Shown piece after piece: positions 34,579 to 43,860 of a stretch of 64,000 bases of DNA. This stretch comes from Diadophis punctatus similis (taxonomy: Eukaryota; Chordata; Lepidosauria; Squamata; Dipsadidae): NCBI GenBank assembly GCA_023053685.1, contig JALIGW010000148.1, positions 262,501-326,500 of the forward strand. Reading direction: 5' to 3'. Numbering within the stretch: the stretch's first letter is position 1; each line of letters opens with the position of its first letter. The position numbers and the translations under genes were made by a program. Under the pieces are notes generated by a model, which saw nothing but the letters and a program-made list of their open reading frames with translations, searched no databases and was not told the DNA's origin.

Positions 34579-35449
34579 CTTTAAATATTAGAGCAACTTC
34601 ATGACAGGAACACACTCATGCAAGCAACAGAAGGAGTAAAGGAACCCTCCTGGAACAAAAAGCAATCTTTCAAAAGGGCTTCATTCTGCATTATTTTCAT
34701 TCTGAAGCTGTTGTTGTTGTTGTTCTCTGTTTGTTGCCCTCCAAAAGAAGCAGGGGGCCTCCTTGAAGTTATATATATTTCACTTCAGTTGTGTTTTAAT
34801 ACGCAAAGGAAATTCTGGGAATGGAATCTGGGGTTGAAAGCTAAGCAGCTTTTGCTTAAATGCTCTTAAAACGATTACCATAACTTCCACTTGCTTTCTA
34901 TTAACGCATTCAGATATGATATGTATGTGAAAACGAGCGTGTGCTGTGTGTTTTAACTCCCCTGCTTTAAGTACGCATTTGATACACAAGAAGAAAAGTT
35001 ATTCATATCCCTGCATGCTGCTTAGAAGCACTTAAGAGTTAGATTTAAGAAAAAGGGAGAGTAAATTAAGTAGGTTCATCCAAAGTGCTGACACTGCCAG
35101 GTGACTGAATGCAAATATTTAAACTTTGCATTAAATCTTTTCTTTGCTCAAACTTTGTTAATGTTGTTGAATATTCAAGTCATCATATTTGCCCTCACTA
35201 CCTCTTATTTTCCCTAACTCAATCACTCAAAGTGTTGGTACACTGAACAAAGAAAGAGCAAAGAAAAGTACAGAGAATGGGGGAGGGGAGGGGAGGTTTT
35301 CTAATTACTCTAGATTTACATCGGAATTTTTTCATTTTTTTAAAGTTTCTGTAAAATTTGATTTTAAAAAAAGGATGGGATGGAGAAAGAGGGAAGAGGA
35401 AAAAGAGAAAACGGGAGATGAGAAGAGAGGGGAAGGGAAGGGGAAGGGG
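34579..35449. other. unique DNA, no gene seen
   Basis: There is a short (GTT)n tract near 34707 and purine-rich lead-in to the AAAGG array after about 35370. No supported coding feature. Confidence 0.4.
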
Positions 35450-35905
35450 AGGAAAGGAAAGGAAAGGAAAGAAGGAAAGGAAAGGAAAGGAAAGGAAAGG
35501 AAAGGAAAGGAAAGGAAAGGAAAGGAAAAGAAAGGAAAGGAAAGGAAAGGAAAGGAAAGGAAAGGAAAGGAAAGGAAAGATATGTATTACAGCTACATGA
35601 AAGGCAAATGGCTTATTCTAACAGATGACCAACAAGGAATAGACTGCACACAGCACTTCCTGGAAAGGAAAGGAAAGGAAAGGAAAGGAAAGGAAAGGAA
35701 AGGAAAGGAAAGGAAAGGAAAGGAAAGGAAAGGAAAGGAAAGGAAAGGAAAGGAAAGGAAAGGAAAGGAAAGGAAAGGAAAGGAAAGGAAAGGAAAGGAA
35801 AGGAAAAGGAAAGGAAAGGAAAGATATGTATTACAGCTACATGAAAGGCTTATTCTATCAGATGACCAACAAGGAATAGAGTGCACACAGCTGGTGGTAC
35901 CATCT
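35450..35905. repeat. two (AAAGG)n blocks with a duplicated 80-bp flank
   Basis: AAAGG arrays at 35450-35579 and 35664-35822 are each followed by a related unique block (35580-35663 and 35823-35905). Both blocks begin ATATGTATTACAGCTACATG and contain GATGACCAACAAGGAATAGA. The first block retains AGGCAAATGGCTTATTC where the second has a shorter version. This is a tandem duplication of microsatellite plus flank, followed by divergence. Confidence 0.92.
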
Positions 35906-37063
35906 GTATATAGCATTTCCAGACAAAATAATCTTTATCTAAGAGTTTCCAGTTTTTGTTAATTGGAGGTAATATAGTCACATTGCCATGCTCAGGAAAG
36001 AGAAAGTAAGATGGGGAGAGGGATTCGCTTTGGCTTTCATATATGGCATCTTGCTGAGAATCATCACCATTACTGTCAGTAGACATGGTTTATATATTCT
36101 CAATTTCTGCCAGCATCGTTCCTCCCATAAAAGTTGGCTATGGAGCAAGTATGAAATGAGGCAACTCCCAGCCAGTTACATACAGCCATGTGTGCCTCTG
36201 CTGAGCCATCTGTAGGCTGTCCCACATGCCAGTTGTTTTAGTTTGGGCTCAAGTTTCATACGAGACACATTTTAAAAGAACAATCCAGGAAGGGGGTGAA
36301 AACCCCCACTAATTTTCTCCCATTTGAAGAGAAGCAGTTATTTGCTGAAACAGATGCTTCCAATGGCAAACCACTCATAACTTGGAATCTCTTGAGCCGC
36401 AATAAAAATGATAATCAAAGCTGACTTGAGGTTATAGATCTAACTAAAGGACTGATTTCCAACATGATCTCCCATCTGTGGAATCCATCCGTATTTCCTC
36501 TGTATTCATGGTACAAGCTTGCACAGTTTGTGGCCCATCAAACTGAAGCCAACTTATTCATTCTCTATGACAAGCTCATCAGTAACCATCATTGTTGTAA
36601 TTTCGTTTAACACTATCCAAGTGCATATATTGCTTGGAGTATAAAGGGAAACTTTGCTGCCCCAAGGAGCTTACCAGATAGCAGGAAGCAGCCATTTGTT
36701 TATTTGTGTCATTTTTGGACAATTGTGGTCTCTGAATGTTGTTTGCATTGTTAAAAATAGGCAGTCAACCCCAGCTCTTTAATTTGAAATTAAAAAGGGG
36801 GGGATGGTGAGGGAAAGGGAGAGAAGAGAGATCTATTATTTTTAGTCAGAATCAAATGCTAATCTTTAATGGTGACATTTAGATCTCTCCAGACTGGGCT
36901 GATATACCCTGGCTGATGTATTTGTTGCAGAAGAAGTTTCATCAGAAAATAGATAAGATAAGGACAGGCTGTACTTCCCTTTAGCTTCACATATTTACAG
37001 AAGCTAGTGCTCCTAGAAGAAGAGGAACAGGAAAGGAAAGAATAAAGCAAATTATAGCCATTC
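35906..37063. other. unique DNA, possibly conserved non-coding sequence
   Basis: No coding frame or repeat. The stretch 36240-36770 is balanced in composition and free of recognisable repeats, which could fit conserved non-coding sequence, but that cannot be tested here. Confidence 0.3.
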
Positions 37064-37212
37064 TTCTAGCTCATGGATGTCAAACTCGATCGTGTCATAT
37101 GATGTCACGTGAAGAATTGTGACATTTTTACCTTTGTGGTGCCAGGGTGGGTGTGGCCCACGCATGATGCATCTGGCCCGCAGGCCGCCAGTTTGACACC
37201 CCTGTTCTAGCT
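37064..37212. mobile_element. hAT-like MITE, GGGGTGTCAAACTC family, copy 2
   Basis: The element is 37072-37204, from CATGGATGTCAAACTCG to GCCAGTTTGACACCCCTG. A perfect 8-bp duplication, TTCTAGCT, lies at 37064-37071 and 37205-37212. Confidence 0.88.
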
Positions 37213-37706
37213 GATACAAGCTAGCCCAGCCTCTCAGTAAGGCTTACCTGTCTGATCTTCTGATTCCTGTGAGTTTTAAGTGGGCTCACAATGCACTATA
37301 AACAAAATGTTTTGAACCAAGCTACCTGAAAGGGATGAACTTACAGAATGTGTCCAAAGTCCAGAATGCATGAATTCCCGTGGGGCTAAAATTTGGCATG
37401 TTTTATAAAACATCACCATAAACTTTACCATAAAACAGTTTGTGACATAATACCAAATGTCATAAAGCTTGACCTGTGCTGATGTTGGACTGAGCTACAC
37501 AGGTCAACGTGGGCTGTTTTCAAGGCAGATGCATCTCTGAGTACATCTTTCCAAGGAAGGAAGCACTTATTTATTGATTAGACTTGTGTGCTACCCATCC
37601 CATCTAGAGGTATCTTGTCTAGACTACTTGAGAGGTTATGTCATTGTTGAAAGCATTGGTGAATCTGGTAAGGTAGTATCTCTGAAATGATGACAAACCA
37701 TGGGTT
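37213..37706. other. unique DNA, possible LINE 3' fragment
   Basis: Around 37565-37620 the phrase GTGTGCTACCCATCCCATCT resembles conserved LINE 3' ends but is too short to be sure. No gene seen. Confidence 0.3.
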
Positions 37707-37857
37707 GTCTAGTACAGGGGTCTCCAACCTTGGCAACTTTAAGACTTGTGGACTTCAACTCCTAGAATTCCTTAGCCAGCAAAGCTGGTTGAGGAACTCT
37801 GGGAATTGAAGTCCACAAGTCTTAAAGTTGCCAAGGTTGGAGACCCCTGGTCCAGTA
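37707..37857. mobile_element. hAT-like MITE, CAGGGGTCTCCAACCTTGG family, copy 4
   Basis: The element is 37715-37849, near-palindromic. Flanking octamers GTCTAGTA and GTCCAGTA match at 7 of 8 positions. Confidence 0.87.
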
Positions 37858-40065
37858 GATATACAAAAACAAGGATTATTTTTTTTTAGGCTCTTCAGGC
37901 TCCATTTAACTTAACTAATGTTCAGTTATTTGCCCATAAACAGGGGAATAATTGGACCCTAAGTGTTCCCCAAAATGCTGGATTTGGAAGAGTTAAAGCA
38001 ACGAGAAAACAGTATTCAGTTTGTTTTGTGGGGGAAGTTCTAGCTTCTGCAAGCTAGAAACAATAAATGCTATTAAGTTATTGGAAAATCGAGGGAATGG
38101 GACAGGTTACAAGGATTAGAAATGAAGAAGGGATGGATCCCTGCATTACCATTTTTGTGACATAGGTCTACTAACTTTTCATCATAACTCCAGCCCCATG
38201 TGCCTCATTGCTCCTTAGAACTGCTATGTGCAGTTCCTAACTAACCCACTAACCAAAGGTCATGTATTTAGTCCTTGTGTGCAAGAAGAGAAAAAAATAA
38301 TGGAAGAATAATCCTTTTGTCTTGGTTTGTGTAATTATGCTGAAATCACAGCATAACAAAGCAATGATTATCTCTGTTGCTCTAATTATATCTTCTGCTT
38401 CTCCTTGCAAGCATTCTACATCCTGCTATGCAATCTCTTAATTCTGAGAATATTAAAAGATTGTGCAAAATGCCGGGGAAAAAACATCAGAATTCAAGTA
38501 AGTTCAACAAGCACAAGTTCTCCAATTAGTAATGCTTGTTCTACTGAAATCTCATCTGCCTTAGGAATTGGATCTTTTTAAACAGTTCATCCAAAATAGC
38601 CTGTCTGTTAAAAGTTGAATTTTTCTTTCTATTACTATATTACTAATTGCTAAGTGTTAAGATTTCACTACAGTACTCTATTTACATGACCTTCACCTAA
38701 ATGAGAAGGCTAAGGGTGAGAAGACAGAGCCCTGCAAGTTACTAATTGCTTATGCTAGAAAATCTTCACACCTGTGATTCACAACGAATATTACAGATTT
38801 GTGAAGGTGATTGAAATTATCTGGTTCACACTAATTATTTTTTTAAAAAAAACAAGGCATGAGTAAAAATGCCTTTTATGACACTGGAACAAGTTTTAAT
38901 ATTATACTTTATTTTTAGTTGTGCTCATTTTTATGTTTCGCTTGTTCTAAAAATGTAGTCCTGTGTTCTCCTGTTACCAATAGAGATTTACTGAGTTAGA
39001 TGATTTTGCTCATTTTGTTCCAAAGGGAGTTAACTTCATGTTTCCCTAATTCAAGGGTAATCTTCAGCAGTTTCTTTCATACCATCCCTACCTAATTATG
39101 TAGGCCATTTAGGCCCTTCCATTGTCTCTAAAAATTTCCAACCGTACTTGAATCTCAGACTTTAGACAGAGTCATAGAGTTGTGTTTTTTTCCCCAGAAT
39201 CAGCAGCATTGAGTGATAGAATTAAGGAATTAACTGGTTCTCAGTTTGTTTAATGTCTCAGTGGAGCAAATCCTAATAATGATGCAACAGCTTTTAGACC
39301 TATAGACTCATTTAGTTTGTCTTCAGTGAGCTTTCCAAGGTTCTGAAAGTGTTTTATTCGATCCCCACTATGTGAAAATTAACTCTTTTCTAGTTTTCAC
39401 AAGCAACCTTTATCTGGCTATTAATTCTTAACCTCATGGACATCACAATATTGAAAAGGGCTTATGCATGTTCCTCAGAGAGGAAGTTAGGGTGCAGTTT
39501 GGCATCAAGATTCATGCAACATTCAACTCTACGGTTTGTTGAACATGCTATAGTGGACTGATTCACCCAAAATCAATTCATTCATCATCGTTATAGTCTA
39601 TAATGGTAGATTCTTGATCCTATTCTGCCAAGTCTTCTCCAATCTGATTTAGTAGGCAATTGGAGTTCAGTTTCTATGATAGCTGTATCCACATGGCCAC
39701 TGTTAAGAATTCTAGGATCAAGTATCAAGACTATCAAATTTCATGCCATAAAAAGCATTTTACATGGAAAATCTGGATATTGGGAAGAAAAGGGGGATGA
39801 AAGCATGCATCAGCATTTTGAATAAAAACATCAGTAATAATAATCTAATATATTTAGTTACATGTTGCCTACTTAAATCAAATCAGTCATTTTCTTTGAA
39901 ACTGAAACTTCCAGGAAAGAAGTTTCCAAAGTGTTCCAAAACACCAAGGAAGAACTCTCAAATTTTTGACTCAAGCAAAATGTGCCCTACTCCAACTATT
40001 CTGCCTTGTTCTATCTTATCTTATCTTGACTTATCTTATCTTTCCAAATATCTTGATGGAATTGA
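37858..40065. other. unique DNA, no gene seen
   Basis: About 2.2 kb of AT-rich sequence without a recognised repeat. The 138-codon frame starting at 39764 runs into the hairpin region and has no recognisable domain. A short (CTTAT)n tract lies at about 40014-40042. Confidence 0.4.
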
Positions 40066-40167
40066 GAGGGAGTTAAATAATCAAGAAAGCAAATGCCAAA
40101 TGGTACAATTGTATTTCAAAACAAGTGTACCATTTCACATTTGCTTTCTTTATTATTTAACTCCCTC
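40066..40167. other. 102-nt near-perfect hairpin
   Basis: Arms 40066-40110 and 40123-40167 are inverted copies with 41 of 45 positions paired, around a 12-nt loop. The arms begin GAGGGAGTTAAATAAT and contain AAGAAAGCAAATG. The right arm runs into TTTTTCAGAATAAGTTAAAT, text also found at about 48545. It could be a small MITE or a hairpin RNA precursor. Confidence 0.6.
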
Positions 40168-40199
40168 TTTTTCAGAATAAGTTAAATATTAGGAGTGCA

Positions 40200-40650
40200 T
40201 GTTGCCACCACAGCTTTCTCTTCTTTCACATGTGTGAGAAATTGCATCTTCCATGATGACATGTGTGCCAGAAGTGGCACATAGAGCCATCTCTCCGGGC
40301 ACGTGAGCCATTGGCCGTTGCTCTTCTGAGTTCCAGCGCACCAGCCAGCTGGTCTTCACGCATGTGGGAGGGCCGGAAACTGGAAGAGCAGCCACCCGGT
40401 GCACATGCATGCACTGGGAAGATGATCTTCCAGTTTCCGGCACATGCATGCCCACTGGCCAGCTGGTCTTTGCGTGCACATGTGCACCAGAAACTAGAAA
40501 ACCAGGTGGCCAGTGTGCATGCACATGCCGCAAATTGGAAGATCATCTTCCCGGTGTGCGCATGCACACTGGGCGGCTGCTCTTCCGGTTTCTGGCATGC
40601 ATTTACGCGTGCGCGCTTGCCCCAGTTTCAGCACTCAATGCCGAAAAGGT
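40200..40650. repeat. GC-rich block of TGCATGC-containing repeats
   Basis: Imperfect repeats of phrases such as GGAAGATGATCTTCC, CCAGCTGGTCTTTGCG and GTGCACATGCATGC recur in direct and inverted orientation. Frames are open in most of the six phases because the repeat lacks stops, so the reading frames of 113-205 codons here are not evidence of genes. Origin unknown; possibly the interior of a diverged hAT-type element. Confidence 0.6.
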
Positions 40651-40865
40651 TCGCCAAGACTGCCCTATAGTATTTATCTGCAAGATAATTTCCTTAGAAT
40701 TAGGGAAAATGTTCTTTTCTAATGTAAACTCACATATGCTAAAAAATAAACATATGCTAAAATGCCAGGATATGCAAGTTTATATAACTTTTCCTGAATA
40801 TCAGAAGAAAAGTGACTGTAATATTAAGAAAAGAACAAATCAGCATCAAATGGGATCTTCAGAAG

Positions 40866-41017
40866 ATGTAAAGCAGGGGTGTCAAACTCACGTCATTATG
40901 GCAGGGTTGTATGAGATATGGCGACTTTTTTCCCGTTCACTAAACCGGGCATGGGCATGGCCAGTGCATGACGCAATCTAGCCCATGGGCCATGAGTTTG
41001 ACAGCCCTGATGTAAAG
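40866..41017. mobile_element. hAT-like MITE, GGGGTGTCAAACTC family, copy 3
   Basis: The element is 40874-41009, from CAGGGGTGTCAAACTCACG to CATGAGTTTGACAGCCCTG. A perfect 8-bp duplication, ATGTAAAG, lies at 40866-40873 and 41010-41017. Confidence 0.9.
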
Positions 41018-42100
41018 GCTTTCACACATGTCCCAGTACATAGTTTTGAGTACTTTACCTTTCCATTTCTAATGCTATGTCTAATGCTAGCCCAACAAAA
41101 TGTGATCCTAGGCAATGGGGAATCACAGTGTCAGTATTGTGATCAGTATTAGTACAGCACATAAGCAACAACACCTAGTTTCAGCATCACAAAATCAATT
41201 AAAATATCAACAAAGATTAAAAGCTTCATTCTAAATATTTTAGAAGACCTTTGAAACTGTCTGTAGCTCCTATCTCCAAAAGGAAGAACATTGAGTAGGG
41301 CATTGGTTCATGAAATGTCACCCACACATACCTATGTTTCAGTTTTGCCCACAAAATGCTGACTGAACTTAGATAACTTCAATCAAATTTCTCAACATCA
41401 TAATCCTTTGTTTAATGTCAATTCACCCCTACTTTCACCTCCTTCTTCACTCCAAACAAGGTATGCTGAAAAGGTCAGTGATACCAGCTGACAGGAATTA
41501 CTAAAGGCCAAATTAATTCCTTTTTTCTCACTAGTCAAGTTAACATTGAGGGAGCCGCTATTTAAAGTGTAATTTGTGAGTCCTCGCCCACTCATAATAA
41601 GCATCAGCTGCCTTTCATCTTGCAAATATTGCTGGGCTGATGTGAATGACAAAACTTAAGCTAAATTATGCATTTTTCTCATATTTTTTATGAAAAATAG
41701 GGAAAAGGAAAAATGCAAAAATCACAAATGAATAGTGGTAATCCAAGAAAAGTACAGATAGAATGGCCCTTTAAAATAATCCCTAAAATAGTTGGAGACA
41801 ATTACAACATAACTGAATAATAATAGTAAACATATGGAAATTCTTACAAAGGAACATGCACTTTTTCCCCACAATGCATTGAAGTTTGAGTTTTATTGGT
41901 TTAGAAAATAAAAACTATATTAATTTTATTTGTGATTAGCGAGAACATTGTAAGAGAATGCCTAGTTAAAAGAATCTCTGATCAGACACTTACAATATGG
42001 ATTTAGCTATATCTGTATCTTGATTAGAACTTAATCATTTGACCCGAAGAGAAATAATATCTGTATACAGATCAGCAAAACTGTCTCGGGTGAAAGGCTG
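41018..42100. other. unique DNA up to the right end of DIRS copy 2
   Basis: AT-rich, no recognised repeat or gene. No target duplication is visible between this flank and the flank at 48220, as expected for DIRS. Confidence 0.4.
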
Positions 42101-42250
42101 AGAATGAGCGTTGACTTACCTGATACGCTCTTTCTCATCAGGAGGAGCCAGCAGTCAGGATGGGTTGTCTCCGCCTACCAGCAGTTGAGGACCGAGTCAC
42201 TTTTTTTGTTAAATCCCCTGGATCCGCCCCTTTGAGGCCCAGTTATGACG
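42101..42250 (-). repeat. right inverted terminal repeat of DIRS copy 2
   Basis: About 110 bp (42143-42250, from GAGGAGCCAGCAGTCAGG to GCCCAGTTATGAC) match the left end inverted at about 48108-48210. The outer 42 bases (AGAATGAGCGTTGACTTACC onward) are unique to this end and complementary to the ICR. Confidence 0.88.
42114..42121 (-). promoter_or_regulatory. consensus 5' splice donor AGGTAAGT near the right terminus of DIRS copy 2
   Basis: On the minus (sense) strand this reads AGGTAAGT, 13-20 bp inside the element's right end and facing outward, exactly as in copy 1. It is conserved between two otherwise divergent families. Confidence 0.4.
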
Positions 42251-42512
42251 AATCCGAAGGGACGACTCGATGTGGCGAAAACCGCAGATCCGATGGATGT
42301 CTCATCCCAACTGGTTGTAGACTGGTTCGTGGAGTGGTGGAGTCAAAGGTAAGCCCAGGTGACCCCGAAGATGATTCTTTTTTTTTTTTTTTTTTTAGAA
42401 ACAGTGCAATCTGAAACTGGAGAAACTGGAAGAAACTGACGTTCCGGAATCAACGTCCTCCCTGGTCGAAACAGAGACCTCTCCATAGTGATGCAACTTC
42501 AACAACGTGCCA

Positions 42513-42618
42513 TGAACAGGGGGGGAGCTGACTGCTGGCTCCTCCTGATGAGAAAGAGCGTATCAGGTAAGTCAACGCTCATTCTCCATCCTGTGAGGAG
42601 CCAGCAGTCAGGATGGGA
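42513..42618 (-). repeat. internal complementary region of DIRS copy 2
   Basis: One part, 42530-42585, is the complement of the outer right terminus (42101-42157). The other, 42581-42618, is the complement of the outer left terminus. They overlap at ATTCT. It therefore encodes the junction of the two ends and would template circle formation. Confidence 0.9.
42560..42590 (-). other. circle-junction core of DIRS copy 2
   Basis: On the sense strand it reads ATGGAGAATGAGCGTTGACT followed by TACCTGATACG. Compare copy 1 at 7847-7879. Inferred crossover site of the recombinase. Confidence 0.55.
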
Positions 42619-42633
42619 CATACCAAAGTAGTA

Positions 42634-43860
42634 TTACCCATGGGAGGGACAGGAAGATGAAGCGTTGTTGAGGAGAACTCTTTGCAGCACCCTTCGCCCG
42701 AAGGCCGCATCAGCCGATGCGTATTTGTCAATCCTGTAGTGTCTTATGAATGGAGTAGGCGACGCCCAGGTAGCCGCCCTGCATAAGTCCTCTAATGGGC
42801 ATTGAGTTGCCCAGCCCGCTGAGGTCGCCGCACTTCTTGTAGAATGCGCTGTGATGCCCGCGGGTCGCTGAAGGGCGGCCATGTCGTAGGCCTTAGCAAT
42901 CGCCCCCCTGATCCAGCGCCCGATCGTAGCCGACGAAGCTTTGAGGCCCCTTGACTGGGGCAAGAATGTCACGAGCAGTGCTTCTGTCCGGCGGAATGGG
43001 CGAGTGCGGCTGATGTAGATGCGCAGGGCCCGGCGGACGTCCAAGGTGTGCCAAACCCGCTCGGAAGGATGGGACGGGGCAGGGCAGAAAGATGGTAGAA
43101 TGAGTTCCTGTGCGCGGTGAAAGGGGGAGTTGACCTTCGGAAGGAAGGTAGGATCCAAACGGAGGACGACTCTGTCAGTGTGGAAGATGCAGAGATCATC
43201 CCGGACAGAAAGAGCCGCGAGCTCAGAAATCCTGCGAGCCGAGGTGATGGCGAGAAGGAACGCGACCTTGAGGGATAGATGCCGGATGGAAGCTTCTCGT
43301 AACGGTTCGTATGGGCCCCCCGTCAAAGATTGTAGAACCCGCGGAAGATCCCAGGATGGGTACCTGTGGATCGCGGGAGGATGACAGTTGGTGACCCCCT
43401 TCAGAAATCGTCGAACGGTCGGGATATGGGACAGGGAGTCCCAGTGACCGCACGACAAGACTGAGGACAAGGCTGCAAGCTGACGGCGTAGTGTGTTAGG
43501 AGAGAGGCCCTTATCCAAGCCCTGTTTGAGGAATCGCAGGACCATTGGAAGGGGCACATCGATAGGAGAGATATGCTGAGATGCACACCAGGAGCAGAAG
43601 GCCTGCCAGGTCGCAGAATAAATACGGTTAGTAGACGGACGGCGAGATGCCTGGATGTAAAAGATGACATCTGGATCATAAGATTGCCGCCTCAAGCCGC
43701 TCCGCTCAAGCGCCAGGCGGTCAGTTGGCACCACCTGGGGTCCGGGTGGAAGACGGGTCCCTGACTGAGAAGGTTCGGGAGGGGGGGCAAGGTCCAGTGG
43801 GCCCTCACCGAGAGAGCCACGAGTTCGGCAAACCAGGTTGCCGCGGCCAGAACGGAGCAA
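42634..43860 (-). CDS. DIRS copy 2 tyrosine recombinase
   Basis: A 408-codon open frame. After a leader, the core-binding part spans about residues 70-180 (RRPSTNRIYSATWQAFCSWC and PNTLRRQLAALSSVL). The catalytic part carries TSARRISELAAL (first Arg, residue 209/210), AHSTR (His339, Arg342), RAATW (Trp365 at the second His/Trp position) and FIRHYRIDKY (nucleophile Tyr375). All expected catalytic residues are present. The enzyme would integrate the circular cDNA in the nucleus. The start is uncertain. In copy 1 the same region is fused in frame to RNase H, and in copy 2 the text just upstream, homologous to that joined part, lies in other frames, suggesting one or two indels near 43840-43740. 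Residues before about 45 may thus not be native. Confidence 0.9.
   Translation of the reverse strand: MLRSGRGNLVCRTRGSLGEGPLDLAPPPEPSQSGTRLPPGPQVVPTDRLALERSGLRRQSYDPDVIFYIQASRRPSTNRIYSATWQAFCSWCASQHISPIDVPLPMVLRFLKQGLDKGLSPNTLRRQLAALSSVLSCGHWDSLSHIPTVRRFLKGVTNCHPPAIHRYPSWDLPRVLQSLTGGPYEPLREASIRHLSLKVAFLLAITSARRISELAALSVRDDLCIFHTDRVVLRLDPTFLPKVNSPFHRAQELILPSFCPAPSHPSERVWHTLDVRRALRIYISRTRPFRRTEALLVTFLPQSRGLKASSATIGRWIRGAIAKAYDMAALQRPAGITAHSTRSAATSAGWATQCPLEDLCRAATWASPTPFIRHYRIDKYASADAAFGRRVLQRVLLNNASSSCPSHG

Noticed and set aside
35189..35962. 257-codon plus frame
   Set aside because: Mostly Lys/Glu/Arg/Gly from the AAAGG arrays; no domain.
39764..40180. 138-codon plus frame
   Set aside because: No domain, low-complexity lead-in, and its end runs through the 102-nt hairpin.
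40364..40981. 205-codon plus frame and four overlapping frames
   Set aside because: Open on both strands because the GC-rich repeat lacks stops; it ends inside a MITE.
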